64,000 nucleotides of DNA from Flavobacterium rakeshii (GTDB taxonomy: Bacteria > Bacteroidota > Bacteroidia > Flavobacteriales > Flavobacteriaceae), in NCBI RefSeq assembly GCF_009741375.1, contig NZ_WOWP01000024.1, forward strand, positions 186,001 to 250,000, in the 5' to 3' direction. How positions within the stretch are numbered: the first letter of the stretch is position 1; each line of letters starts with the position of its first letter. A program made the position numbers and the translations under genes. Positions 21,263 to 30,561 of this stretch are shown one piece after another. The notes beneath the pieces are model-generated. The model was not told where the DNA came from. It was given only the letters and a program-made list of their open reading frames with translations, and did not search any database.

Positions 21263-24112
21263 ATGAGAACAGATGCTTTTGCTTTAAGACACATTGGCCC
21301 GAGGGAGAATGATCTGCAGCACATGTTTAAGACCATTGGTGTCGAATCCATAGACCAATTAATCTATGAAACTTTACCGGATGATATACGTTTAAAGGCT
21401 CCGCTAAACCTGGATCCTGCCATGACGGAATATGAGTATCTAAACCACATACATCAGTTAGGAGCAAAAAATAAAATATTCAGGTCATACATTGGTTTGG
21501 GTTACCACCCTGCTATTGTACCTGCAGCTGTCCAAAGGAACATTTTTGAAAATCCGGGATGGTATACTGCCTATACTCCGTACCAGGCAGAGATTGCTCA
21601 GGGACGTTTAGAGGCTTTACTGAATTTCCAAACTACCGTAATCGAACTTACAGGTATGGAAATCGCAAATGCTTCTCTTCTTGATGAAGGTACTGCAGCT
21701 GCCGAAGCTATGGCACTTTTATTTGATGTTCGTACCCGCGACCAGAAGAAAAACAACGTAAACAAATTCTTTGTTTCCGAAGAGATATTACCACAAACCC
21801 TTTCGGTACTTCAAACACGTTCTACCCCTATTGGTGTTGAGCTTGTAATTGGTAACCACGAAGAGTTTGACTTCTCTGAAGAGTTCTTTGGTGCTATCCT
21901 GCAATACCCTGGCAAATACGGTCAGGTTTACGATTATGCCGGATTTATCGCTAAGGCTAAAGAAAAAGAAATTAAGACAGCTGTTGCTGCCGATATATTA
22001 AGCTTAGTTAAATTAACTTCTCCGGGTGAGCTTGGAGCCGATGTTGTTGTAGGTACTACACAACGTTTTGGTATCCCAATGGGATATGGTGGCCCTCACG
22101 CTGCTTACTTTGCTACTAAAGAAGAGTACAAAAGAAGTATGCCGGGAAGAATTATTGGTGTTACCATAGATGCAAACGGAAACCGTGCGCTTCGTATGGC
22201 CCTACAAACAAGGGAGCAACACATTAAGCGTGAAAAAGCGACTTCAAACATTTGTACTGCACAGGTACTTCTTGCTGTTATGGCAGGTATGTATGCGGTA
22301 TACCACGGTCCAAAAGGACTGGAGTACATTGCAAACAAAGTACACGCCAGCGCTGTTACAACTGCCGATGCTCTTAACAAGCTTGGTGTTTACCAAACTA
22401 ACACATCATTCTTTGACACTATCGTAGTTAAAGCTGATGCTGCTAAAGTTAAGACTGCTGCCGAAAACAAAGAGATTAACTTCTACTATATAGATGGTGA
22501 AACTGTTGCTATCGCATTTAACGAAACAACTTCATTAAAAGACATTAATGATATTGTTGCTGTATTTGCTGAAGCTACCGGTAAAACTGCTGAGGCTGTT
22601 ACTACCCTTGCTGAAACGGTACACATCCCGTCTACATTAATAAGAACAAGCGAGTTCTTATCTCACGAGGTATTTAACAAATACCACAGTGAAACTGCTT
22701 TAATGCGTTACATTAAAAAACTGGAACGTAAAGACCTTTCGCTAAACCACTCTATGATTTCATTAGGTTCATGTACCATGAAACTTAATGCTGCCGCAGA
22801 GATGATCCCGTTAAGTTACCCAAGATGGAATAACATCCACCCGTTTGCTCCGCTAGAGCAGGCTCAGGGTTACCAAACAATGCTTAAAAAACTGGAAGAG
22901 CAGCTTAATGTTATTACCGGTTTTGCAGGCACTACACTTCAGCCTAACTCTGGTGCTCAGGGTGAATATGCAGGGCTAATGGTTATCCGTGCTTACCACC
23001 AGTCAAGAGGTGAAGATCACAGAAACATTGCTCTTATCCCAGCATCTGCACACGGTACTAACCCGGCTACTGCTAACATGGCAGGTATGAAAGTGGTTGT
23101 TACTAAAACTTCTGAAAACGGAAACATTGATGTAGAAGACCTAAAAGCAAAAGCAGAACTTCACAAAGATAACCTTGCCTGCTTAATGGTTACTTACCCG
23201 TCTACTCACGGTGTATACGAAGCATCTATTAAAGAGATTACCCAAATTATTCACGATAACGGCGGACAGGTTTATATGGACGGCGCTAACATGAACGCAC
23301 AGGTAGGTTTAACTAACCCTGCTACAATTGGTGCCGATGTTTGCCACCTTAACCTGCACAAAACATTTGCTATCCCTCACGGTGGTGGTGGTCCTGGTGT
23401 TGGTCCAATATGTGTGGCTGCTCACCTTGTACCATTCTTACCTACAAACCCTGTAATTGCTACAGGTGGTAATAATGCTATCACTGCAATTTCTGCAGCT
23501 CCATGGGGATCGGCTCTTGTATGTCTTATTTCTTACGGTTACATCACTATGCTAGGTGCAGAAGGACTTACAAGTTCTACTCACCACGCTATCCTGAATG
23601 CTAACTATATTAAAGAAAGACTTAAAGGTCATTTCCAAACACTTTATACAGGTGAAATGGGTCGTGCTGCTCACGAAATGATTATTGAGTGCCGTCCGTT
23701 CAAACAAAACGGAATTGAGGTAACTGATATCGCTAAGCGTTTAATGGACTACGGTTTCCACGCTCCAACAGTATCGTTCCCTGTTGCAGGTACTTTAATG
23801 GTTGAGCCTACAGAAAGTGAAAACCTTGAAGAGTTAGATCGTTTTTGTGATGCTATGATCGCTATCCGTAAGGAAATCGATGAGGCTTCTGCAGACGATA
23901 AGAACAACGTACTTAAAAACTCTCCGCACACATTAGCAATGCTTACTTCTGATTCATGGGATTTCCCATACACAAGAGAGAAAGCTGCTTACCCGCTTGA
24001 ATATTTAGCAGAAAACAAATTCTGGCCAAGTGTAAGAAGGGTTGATGATGCTTATGGCGACCGTAACCTGGTTTGTTCATGCGCTCCAATCGAAGCTTAC
24101 ATGGAAGAATAA
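21263..24112 (+). CDS. gcvP: Glycine dehydrogenase (decarboxylating), P-protein
   Basis: 949 residues from ATG 21263 ([21 protein letters not shown], the usual GcvP start). It is the single-chain form carrying both halves found as GcvPA and GcvPB elsewhere. The PLP-binding Lys is K700 in [20 protein letters not shown]. It catalyses decarboxylation of glycine and transfer of the aminomethyl group to the lipoyl group of GcvH. The other glycine cleavage genes are not nearby. The leader is too short for a glycine riboswitch. An intrinsic terminator follows. Confidence 0.97.
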   Translation: MRTDAFALRHIGPRENDLQHMFKTIGVESIDQLIYETLPDDIRLKAPLNLDPAMTEYEYLNHIHQLGAKNKIFRSYIGLGYHPAIVPAAVQRNIFENPGWYTAYTPYQAEIAQGRLEALLNFQTTVIELTGMEIANASLLDEGTAAAEAMALLFDVRTRDQKKNNVNKFFVSEEILPQTLSVLQTRSTPIGVELVIGNHEEFDFSEEFFGAILQYPGKYGQVYDYAGFIAKAKEKEIKTAVAADILSLVKLTSPGELGADVVVGTTQRFGIPMGYGGPHAAYFATKEEYKRSMPGRIIGVTIDANGNRALRMALQTREQHIKREKATSNICTAQVLLAVMAGMYAVYHGPKGLEYIANKVHASAVTTADALNKLGVYQTNTSFFDTIVVKADAAKVKTAAENKEINFYYIDGETVAIAFNETTSLKDINDIVAVFAEATGKTAEAVTTLAETVHIPSTLIRTSEFLSHEVFNKYHSETALMRYIKKLERKDLSLNHSMISLGSCTMKLNAAAEMIPLSYPRWNNIHPFAPLEQAQGYQTMLKKLEEQLNVITGFAGTTLQPNSGAQGEYAGLMVIRAYHQSRGEDHRNIALIPASAHGTNPATANMAGMKVVVTKTSENGNIDVEDLKAKAELHKDNLACLMVTYPSTHGVYEASIKEITQIIHDNGGQVYMDGANMNAQVGLTNPATIGADVCHLNLHKTFAIPHGGGGPGVGPICVAAHLVPFLPTNPVIATGGNNAITAISAAPWGSALVCLISYGYITMLGAEGLTSSTHHAILNANYIKERLKGHFQTLYTGEMGRAAHEMIIECRPFKQNGIEVTDIAKRLMDYGFHAPTVSFPVAGTLMVEPTESENLEELDRFCDAMIAIRKEIDEASADDKNNVLKNSPHTLAMLTSDSWDFPYTREKAAYPLEYLAENKFWPSVRRVDDAYGDRNLVCSCAPIEAYMEE

Positions 24113-24129
24113 GAAATATATTTCCCTGA

Positions 24130-24156
24130 AAAGGCTGCCTAATGGCAGCCTTTTTT
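24130..24156 (+). terminator. Terminator of gcvP
   Basis: AAAGGCTGCC (24130-24139) pairs with GGCAGCCTTT (24144-24153) around a 4-nt loop, with a T tract. Confidence 0.88.
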
Positions 24157-24199
24157 ATTTATACTGACCTACATCATAAAAACACAATACTATAGTAGC

Positions 24200-24207
24200 T
24201 AACTTTG
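24200..24207 (+). promoter_or_regulatory. -7 promoter box of the truncated haemoglobin gene
   Basis: TAACTTTG matches TAnnTTTG, 19 nt before ATG 24227. Confidence 0.6.
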
Positions 24208-24226
24208 CCTTAAATACCAATGTATA

Positions 24227-24598
24227 ATGAAAGATATTGAAACACGAGAGGATATAGCACTATTGATGAGGGAGTTTTACAACCGCCTTTTAACCGACCC
24301 TGCCATAAGCTATATATTTACCGATGTTGCTAAAATAGATCTTGAAGCTCACCTGCCTCACCTAACCGATTTTTGGGAATTAAGCGTTCTTCATACAGGT
24401 ACTTATAAAAAAAATGTAATGCAATTACATTTAGACCTCAACAACAAAGAAAGGCTAACCAATACACATTTTGACGTTTGGCTAGGACATTTTAACCAAT
24501 CGGTAGATGATTTGTTTTCAGGAAGTAATGCTGAGAAAATAAAAACAAGAGCACTAAGCATTGCTACAATAATGAAAATAAAAATTCACACTACTTAA
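24227..24598 (+). CDS. Group III truncated haemoglobin
   Basis: 123 residues, typical of the 2-on-2 globin fold. Seen: IALLMREFYNRLLTDPAISYIFTDVAK (helices A-B, B10 Tyr region), LPHLTDFWELSVLHTG and the helix-F segment VMQLHLDLNNKE, where the His of QLH is the likely proximal haem ligand. The WLGHFNQSVDDLFSG stretch is the G-helix with the conserved Trp of the family. Group III globins bind O2 or NO, and their physiological role is mostly unknown. It is a single gene with its own promoter box. Confidence 0.85.
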   Translation: MKDIETREDIALLMREFYNRLLTDPAISYIFTDVAKIDLEAHLPHLTDFWELSVLHTGTYKKNVMQLHLDLNNKERLTNTHFDVWLGHFNQSVDDLFSGSNAEKIKTRALSIATIMKIKIHTT

Positions 24599-24718
24599 AT
24601 TATAAAATTATCATTTAAATAGCTTTATTTTTTCATATTCTTAATTTATATGCTTGCATAGTACTTTAAAGGATAATCTAACGTTTTTATAGTTAACTTA
24701 GCTTTAAACAAACAAGCA

Positions 24719-25777
24719 ATGAATATCAAAATAACAGGATCAGGGAGTTATATCCCTACCAGGATTGTAACAAACTTAGAGTTTGCTCAACACGAGTTTT
24801 TAGGTGAGGGCGGAAAACCACTTCCCTATTCTAACGAAGAGGTAGCAGAAAAATTCAAACAGATAACCGGTATTGAAGAACGTCGTTATGTTGATGAAGA
24901 ACTACTTACTTCAGACATTGCCTATTTTGCTGCACAAAGAGCCATAGACGATGCTAAAATAGACCCGGAAACTATTGACTACATCATTTTTGCACATAAC
25001 TTTGGTAATGTAAAAAACGGAGCCATTCAAACAGATATACTGCCAAGTTTAGCTTCCCGCGTTAAACACAGCCTGAAAATCAAAAACCCTAAATGTGTGG
25101 CTTACGATATCTTATTCGGGTGTCCGGGCTGGGTAGAAGGTGTTATACAGGCGCAGGCCTATATCAAAGCAGGCATGGCAAAACGTTGTCTTGTTATTGG
25201 TGCCGAAACCTTATCACGTGTGGTAGACCCGCATGACCGTGACAGCATGATTTATTCAGATGGCGCAGGGGCAAGTATTATTGAAGCTACCGATGACGAA
25301 GGCGGCATACTGGCACATGAAACAGCTTCTTTCACTCATGATGAGGCGTATTTCCTTTTCTTCGGAAATTCTTACAATGTTACACACGACCCGGATGTAC
25401 GTTACATTAAAATGTACGGACGTAAAATATATGAGTTTGCACTTACTAACGTTCCGCTTGCTATGAAAGACTGTCTTGACAAAAGCGGTGTAGCTATTGA
25501 AGACGTTAAGAAAGTACTGATACATCAGGCTAACGAAAAAATGGATGAAGCTATTATTCACCGTTTCTTTAAACTGTATAAAAAAACTCCACCGGAAGGT
25601 GTAATGCCTATGAGCATTCATAAACTGGGTAATAGTAGTGTTGCTACAGTCCCTACCCTATATGATCTTTTAATTAAAGGTCAGCTTGAAAATCAGGAAA
25701 TCCAAAAAGGTGATATTGTAATGTTTGCATCGGTAGGTGCAGGTATGAACGTAAATGCCTTTGTGTACAAAGTATAA
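24719..25777 (+). CDS. 3-oxoacyl-ACP synthase III family protein (KAS III/FabH-like)
   Basis: 352 residues of the thiolase fold with the full KAS III triad: C135 (LFGCPGWVEGV), H269 (VLIHQANEKM) and N305 (KLGNSSVATVPTL). It condenses an acyl-CoA or acyl-ACP with malonyl-ACP. It is longer than E. coli FabH (317), with an insert near residues 25-45 (FLGEGGKPLPYSNEEVAEK) that many Bacteroidota paralogues have. It is not next to fabD, fabF or plsX, so it may be a specialised or secondary KAS III rather than the main initiation enzyme. A terminator follows. Confidence 0.88.
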   Translation: MNIKITGSGSYIPTRIVTNLEFAQHEFLGEGGKPLPYSNEEVAEKFKQITGIEERRYVDEELLTSDIAYFAAQRAIDDAKIDPETIDYIIFAHNFGNVKNGAIQTDILPSLASRVKHSLKIKNPKCVAYDILFGCPGWVEGVIQAQAYIKAGMAKRCLVIGAETLSRVVDPHDRDSMIYSDGAGASIIEATDDEGGILAHETASFTHDEAYFLFFGNSYNVTHDPDVRYIKMYGRKIYEFALTNVPLAMKDCLDKSGVAIEDVKKVLIHQANEKMDEAIIHRFFKLYKKTPPEGVMPMSIHKLGNSSVATVPTLYDLLIKGQLENQEIQKGDIVMFASVGAGMNVNAFVYKV

Positions 25778-25793
25778 TTTTTTACTACAACAT

Positions 25794-25826
25794 AAAAAAA
25801 GGACAGCTTATCGGCTGTCCTTTTTT
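25794..25826 (+). terminator. Terminator of the KAS III gene
   Basis: GGACAGC (25801-25807) pairs with GCTGTCC (25814-25820). Seven A precede the stem and a T tract follows. It may also act on the opposite strand for the convergent flippase gene. Confidence 0.85.
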
Positions 25827-25842
25827 ATTTATTATTTATCTG

Positions 25843-27312
25843 TTATTTCTTTTTAGTAAATAAAAGTGCTTTATCCATCCATACATTTACCTGATATACC
25901 AGTCTCAGTTTATACACTGCAATAATGTTTATGAGTAACGATAATCCGGTTTTGTAAACAAGGTTAATGAGGTTATTACCAACATCCGGCAAAATATAAA
26001 TTATTGCAAGCGAAAGCCCGAATATCAGTCCCATCTTTACAAATGCTTTATCAAAAGGAAGTAAGCCAAACTTCTTGTAAATAAATATCATTTTCAAAGC
26101 ATTGAATAAAGTTACCGAAAGGAACGAAGCCCAGGCTATACCCTCTATACCCCAGTCAGTATAATATACCACAAAAAGGTTTAACGGAACATTTAACCCC
26201 ACAAGACACAATATGGCAATCATATTAAACCTGTAGTATTTGGAGTAGGTAATGATTTCGGTATTGAATCCGGTTGCCATATTAATAAGCACGCTAAAGC
26301 CCGAAATACATATTACAGGAATCATTTGGCTCAGCTTATCATAAGACGGCAATAACCTAAACAGGTCGTCTATTCCTAAAAAAATACAACTATACAGTAA
26401 TGCACCTATAAAAAACAACAGCCTTGCAGTTTCCTTATATTTCACATGAAGGTCTTTAAAATTCTCTGATTTAAGATAATCGGAAATAATCGGGGCATAC
26501 AATGCAAATAATCCTACAGCCGGCACCTGCATAGCAGAAGCTATAGTTACCGCATTACCAAATATACCATTGGCTTCATCGGATATAAAATTGAACACTA
26601 CGATACCGTCTATCCTAAAAGCCAGTACCGAACCGAAACTTCCTGCAAAAGAAAACAGACTGTACCTAAAATAATCCTTCCTTGATATTTCTCCAAACAG
26701 TGTTTTAAACCTGTAATTATACCCCGGCTGAAAATACCTGAAAAGGTAAAACCCTGTAAACAGGAAAATAAACACATAGGTAAGCACATAAAAAAACAAC
26801 GACTCATTTACTCCAAGCACATTGTTAAGTAACAGGATAAAAAGTAAAGGCAATGCCACCTTCGGCATTATTTTTTCAAACAGTGTAGGTACGGCAAGTC
26901 GCTGCATTTGTTGTGCCTGCTTTCTAAACAAATCAATAAAGGCTAACGAAATAGCTATAGGGAAAGAAAAATAAACCAATATTATATCCTTATACCCTGT
27001 TAGCTTATCAAACAGAAAAATAAGCACCAGCACAACAAGTGATGCCACACTTATGGAAACAAGACTATAATTAAATAGTTGCTTCCTTTTTTGGTTGTCA
27101 AGCGCTGGGTAAAACTTAATGAGTGCGTGCGATGCACCAAGCACCATAACCGGGTATAAAAGCTGGGTAAGGTAATCTATAAATTTAATAATCCCCGAAA
27201 AACCATAATCCAAAGGATAGATAAACAATGCCGAAACAATGCCTATTGCAGTTCCCAGGTAATTAATTACAGTGTAAAAAAATGCCTGTTTATGTATAAC
27301 CTTATTCCCCAA
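25843..27312 (-). CDS. Polysaccharide flippase (Wzx/MOP superfamily)
   Basis: 489 residues with about 14 hydrophobic segments in the MOP exporter pattern: an N-terminal INYLGTAIGIVSALFIYPL, FSFAGSFGSVLAFRIDGIVVFNF in the middle, and a repeat-like second half. Such proteins flip lipid-linked oligosaccharides across the inner membrane for O-antigen, capsule or other surface glycans. The start codon is TTG 27312, since an in-frame TAA lies just upstream. It is divergent from the methyltransferase gene; both have promoter boxes in the 101-nt gap. Confidence 0.85.
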   Translation of the reverse strand: MGNKVIHKQAFFYTVINYLGTAIGIVSALFIYPLDYGFSGIIKFIDYLTQLLYPVMVLGASHALIKFYPALDNQKRKQLFNYSLVSISVASLVVLVLIFLFDKLTGYKDIILVYFSFPIAISLAFIDLFRKQAQQMQRLAVPTLFEKIMPKVALPLLFILLLNNVLGVNESLFFYVLTYVFIFLFTGFYLFRYFQPGYNYRFKTLFGEISRKDYFRYSLFSFAGSFGSVLAFRIDGIVVFNFISDEANGIFGNAVTIASAMQVPAVGLFALYAPIISDYLKSENFKDLHVKYKETARLLFFIGALLYSCIFLGIDDLFRLLPSYDKLSQMIPVICISGFSVLINMATGFNTEIITYSKYYRFNMIAILCLVGLNVPLNLFVVYYTDWGIEGIAWASFLSVTLFNALKMIFIYKKFGLLPFDKAFVKMGLIFGLSLAIIYILPDVGNNLINLVYKTGLSLLINIIAVYKLRLVYQVNVWMDKALLFTKKK

Positions 27313-27342
27313 TAGTTAAGTGTAAAAGTATGTAAGTAACAA

Positions 27343-27350
27343 CAAATATA
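27343..27350 (-). promoter_or_regulatory. -7 promoter box of the flippase gene
   Basis: TATATTTG on the minus strand, 30 nt before the TTG start at 27312. Confidence 0.6.
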
Positions 27351-27386
27351 CTTTTCATTTATGAGACTACAGATATACTTTTTTTA

Positions 27387-27394
27387 TATTTTTG
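27387..27394 (+). promoter_or_regulatory. -7 promoter box of the methyltransferase gene
   Basis: TATTTTTG (TAnnTTTG), 19 nt before ATG 27414. Confidence 0.55.
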
Positions 27395-27413
27395 AAACTC
27401 AATTCGATAAAAA

Positions 27414-27938
27414 ATGTACGAAAAGACTTTTCCGCACAAGCGCTATAACCTTACACTGGCTTTTTTAAAAAAGCACATCCCAACAACAAATACCCTGCTT
27501 GACCTTGGGATTGAAAATCCTTTTTCAAAAATTATGAAAGAGGCCGGTTATACTGTAACCAATACCGGCGGAGAAGATATAGACAATAACCAGAGTGCCA
27601 TTACAGAAACAGACTATGATGTATTTGCTGCTTTTGAAATTTTTGAACACTTACTAAATCCCTACACTATTTTACAAAAAGTAAAAAGTGATAAGATTAT
27701 CATATCGGTTCCGTTACGACTATGGTTTAGCCCTGCATACAGAAGCAAAACCGATATGTGGGACAGGCACTACCATGAGTTTGAAGACTGGCAACTGGAC
27801 TGGCTTCTTGAAAAAACAGGATGGGTAATTAAGGACCGTAAAAAATGGACCAACCCTCCCAAAAAACTGGGCATACGTCCGTTATTAAGACACTTTGTTC
27901 CGCGTTACTACATTGTATATGCCGAAAGGGCTAAATAA
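27414..27938 (+). CDS. Class I SAM-dependent methyltransferase
   Basis: 174 residues. LLDLGIENPFSKIMKEAGYTVTNTG is a weak SAM-binding motif I. YDVFAAFEIFEHLLNPYTIL is motif II of the Methyltransf_11/23 type, with FEHL at its end. The C terminus has RHYHEFEDWQLDWLLEKTGW. The G-x-G-x-G loop is degenerate (LGIENP), so SAM binding may be altered. It lies between flippase and GT2 genes, which suggests surface-glycan modification. The acceptor is unknown. Confidence 0.75.
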   Translation: MYEKTFPHKRYNLTLAFLKKHIPTTNTLLDLGIENPFSKIMKEAGYTVTNTGGEDIDNNQSAITETDYDVFAAFEIFEHLLNPYTILQKVKSDKIIISVPLRLWFSPAYRSKTDMWDRHYHEFEDWQLDWLLEKTGWVIKDRKKWTNPPKKLGIRPLLRHFVPRYYIVYAERAK

Positions 27939-28033
27939 TCTTTACAAAGTTTCTGCCTTATAATTACAGTTAGGGCTGCTAATAATTTATAAACTGAAAG
28001 TTTTTAAAGATATTTGCACCAACTTCTGTAACC

Positions 28034-28882
28034 ATGAGATATTACACTATTATTCCGGCTTATAACGAGGAAGCTTTCATGGCTGCAACACTGCAGTCAC
28101 TGGCAGCACAAACCGTATTGCCGGCAAAAGCAGTAGTGGTAAATGATAACTCTACCGACAGGACTGCCGAAATAGCACAGGAGTTTACTGATAAGTACTC
28201 GTGGTTATCACTGGTAAACAAAGCTTCTGATGCTATTCATCTACCGGGAAGCAAGGTTATACAGGCTTTTAATACCGGTTATGAAACTATTGATGAAGAA
28301 TATGATATTATCGTAAAACTGGATGCCGACCTGATTTTACCTCCTGATTATTTTGAGTCAATATTAGAAGTTTTTAAAAACAACCCTAAAGCAGGTATGG
28401 CAGGCGGATTTGCCTATATAGAGAAAAATGGTGAATGGATACTGGAAAGCCTTACTGATAAAGATCACATTCGTGGCGCTTTTAAAGCCTACCGTAAAGA
28501 ACTGTTCCTGCAAATGAACAGGTTAAGAACCGCTATGGGCTGGGACACTGCCGATGAACTCCTTGCCAAATTTTACGGCTGGGAAGTTATTACCCTGGAA
28601 CGCTTAAAAGTAAAACACCTTAAACCTACCGGAGCTAATTATGATAAAACGGCACGCTACAAACAGGGAGCCGCTTTTTATACTCTGGGTTATGGATTTG
28701 TTATCACAGCAATAGCCTCTCTAAAACTGGCTATGAAAAAAGGCAAGCCCGGTTTATTTATCGATTATATAAACGGATACTTTAAAGCCAAAAAGGAAAA
28801 CAAGCCCATGCTTGTAACTAAAGAACAGGCAAAATTTATAAGGCAGTATCGCTGGAAAAAAATAAAACAGAAGCTATTTTAA
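28034..28882 (+). CDS. Family 2 glycosyltransferase
   Basis: 282 residues. A GT-A fold is seen: YTIIPAYNEEAFMAATLQSL at the N terminus, VVVNDNSTDRT (nucleotide-binding region), and VKLDADLILPPDYF with the metal-binding DxD (DAD). The C-terminal part (TLGYGFVITAIASLKLA) is only weakly hydrophobic, so the enzyme is probably peripheral or soluble. It transfers a sugar from a nucleotide donor to an unknown acceptor, probably in the same surface-glycan set as its neighbours. A near-consensus -7 box (GATATTTG) lies at 28009-28016. Confidence 0.85.
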   Translation: MRYYTIIPAYNEEAFMAATLQSLAAQTVLPAKAVVVNDNSTDRTAEIAQEFTDKYSWLSLVNKASDAIHLPGSKVIQAFNTGYETIDEEYDIIVKLDADLILPPDYFESILEVFKNNPKAGMAGGFAYIEKNGEWILESLTDKDHIRGAFKAYRKELFLQMNRLRTAMGWDTADELLAKFYGWEVITLERLKVKHLKPTGANYDKTARYKQGAAFYTLGYGFVITAIASLKLAMKKGKPGLFIDYINGYFKAKKENKPMLVTKEQAKFIRQYRWKKIKQKLF

Positions 28883-28964
28883 CTAATTGCACATATTAAA
28901 AAACTATTAAGTAATACTAAAAACTGGCTACAATTCGGTACTTTAGCCTTTATTTTTAAACTAA

Positions 28965-29705
28965 ATGATTAAAGCATTAAACCAGATAGGCAAATACTTC
29001 CTTATGATTAAGGAGGTTTTTAATAAACCTACAAAATGGTCGGTAATGAAGTCACTAATTCTCAAAGAGATAGATGACCTTATTATAGGATCAATGGGTA
29101 TCGTAGCATTCATATCGTTCTTTATAGGCGGGGTTGTTGCCATACAAACTGCCCTTAACCTTACTAACCCGTTAATCCCTAAATCACTTATTGCTTTTGC
29201 TACAAGGCAATCGGTAATATTAGAGTTTGCCCCTACCTTTATTTCTATTATTATGGCAGGTCGTGCAGGTTCGTATATCACATCGAGCATTGGTACTATG
29301 AGGGTAACCGAACAAATTGATGCTCTTGAGGTAATGGGTGTAAACGCTGTTAACTACCTTATATTCCCTAAAATTGTAGCCTTCACACTATATCCTTTTG
29401 TGATTGCAATATCAATGTTTTTAGGTATAATGGGCGGATGGCTTGCAGGTGTATATGGTGGTTTTGTAGGAAGCGACCAGTTTCTTGTAGGTATACAAAC
29501 TGATTTTATACCCTTCCATGTTTTTTATGCGTTCCTTAAAACATTTGTTTTCGGGATGCTGTTAGCAACAATACCTTCCTTCCATGGCTTTTACATGAAA
29601 GGTGGTGCACTTGAAGTAGGTAAAGCAAGTACCACATCATTTGTATGGACCAGTGTGGTTATAATTACTGTAAACTATATTATAACACAATTACTTTTAA
29701 GCTAA
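28965..29705 (+). CDS. mlaE: MlaE family ABC transporter permease
   Basis: 246 residues, matching MlaE length, with five to six membrane helices. Hallmarks are LEFAPTFISIIMAGRAGSYITSSIGTMRVTEQIDALEVMGVNAVNYLIFPKI (about 85-135) and the earlier GGVVAIQTAL. In the Mla system it forms the inner membrane core that moves phospholipids between inner and outer membranes. Its stop overlaps the start of the ATPase gene (TAATG). Confidence 0.93.
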   Translation: MIKALNQIGKYFLMIKEVFNKPTKWSVMKSLILKEIDDLIIGSMGIVAFISFFIGGVVAIQTALNLTNPLIPKSLIAFATRQSVILEFAPTFISIIMAGRAGSYITSSIGTMRVTEQIDALEVMGVNAVNYLIFPKIVAFTLYPFVIAISMFLGIMGGWLAGVYGGFVGSDQFLVGIQTDFIPFHVFYAFLKTFVFGMLLATIPSFHGFYMKGGALEVGKASTTSFVWTSVVIITVNYIITQLLLS

Positions 29706-30508
29706 TGATAGAGATTAAAGACATAGAGAAGTCATTTGGAGATACCAAGGTGCTTAAAGGTATTTCGACAACATTTGAAACCGGAAAAACCAACCTTATC
29801 ATAGGGCGAAGCGGATCGGGTAAAACCGTAATGCTAAAAACCCTGTTAGGTATACATACACCCGATACAGGATCTATCTCTTTTGACGGAAGAATATATT
29901 CTGAACTTACACGAGATGAAAAAAGAAGCCTTAGAACCGAAATAGGAATGGTATTTCAGGGAAGTGCCCTTTTTGACTCCATGAATGTGGAAGACAATGT
30001 GGCTTTCCCGCTAAAAATGTTTACCAATAAAAGAGGGAGGGAAATTAAAGACAGGGTAAACGAGGTACTTGAAAGAGTAAACCTTGTTGATGCCAATTAT
30101 AAGTTTCCTAATGAAATATCAGGAGGTATGCAAAAAAGGGTAGCTATTGCAAGAGCTATTGTAAACAACCCTAAATACCTGTTTTGTGATGAACCAAACT
30201 CAGGACTTGATCCGGAAACTTCAATACTTATTGACGAACTTATACAGGAAATTACACGAGAGTATGATATAACTACTGTCATCAATACTCACGACATGAA
30301 CTCGGTACTGCAAATTGGCGAGAAAATTGTTTTCCTTAAAAACGGTATTAAGGAGTGGGAAGGTACTAACGAGCAAATCCTTGAAACAAGAAATAAATCG
30401 ATAGTAGAGTTTGTTTACTCGTCTGAACTGTTTAAAAAAGTACGCGAAAGCCTGCTTGGTGAAGATGAAGAGGAGAGAAAACAAGACCTCAACATTAAAG
30501 ATGAATAA
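29705..30508 (+). CDS. mlaF: MlaF-type ABC transporter ATP-binding protein
   Basis: 267 residues from ATG 29705 (MIEIKDIEKSFGDTKVL). The longer frame back to 29645 lies inside mlaE and is not used. Walker A is GRSGSGKT (about 35-42), the Q-loop VFQGSALFD, the signature EISGGMQKRVAIARA, and Walker B YLFCDEPNSGLDP. The final His of the switch region is in INTHDM. It is coupled to mlaE by a 1-nt overlap and followed by a terminator. No MlaD, MlaC or MlaB gene follows here. Confidence 0.93.
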   Translation: MIEIKDIEKSFGDTKVLKGISTTFETGKTNLIIGRSGSGKTVMLKTLLGIHTPDTGSISFDGRIYSELTRDEKRSLRTEIGMVFQGSALFDSMNVEDNVAFPLKMFTNKRGREIKDRVNEVLERVNLVDANYKFPNEISGGMQKRVAIARAIVNNPKYLFCDEPNSGLDPETSILIDELIQEITREYDITTVINTHDMNSVLQIGEKIVFLKNGIKEWEGTNEQILETRNKSIVEFVYSSELFKKVRESLLGEDEEERKQDLNIKDE

Positions 30509-30510
30509 AT

Positions 30511-30542
30511 AAAAAAAGCTTAGCAATTGCTAAGCTTTTTTT
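30511..30542 (+). terminator. Terminator of mlaEF
   Basis: A 13-bp perfect stem (AAAAAAGCTTAGC at 30512-30524 with 30529-30541), a 4-nt AATT loop, and T-rich ends. Because of its symmetry it can also serve the minus-strand adhesin-like gene. Confidence 0.9.
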
Positions 30543-30561
30543 ATGCTATATTAATAACTGA

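Noticed and set aside
29645..29704. An N-terminal extension of the MlaF protein to 29645
   Set aside because: The extra 20 residues are read from within mlaE in another frame; the TAATG overlap start at 29705 gives the standard ABC ATPase N terminus.
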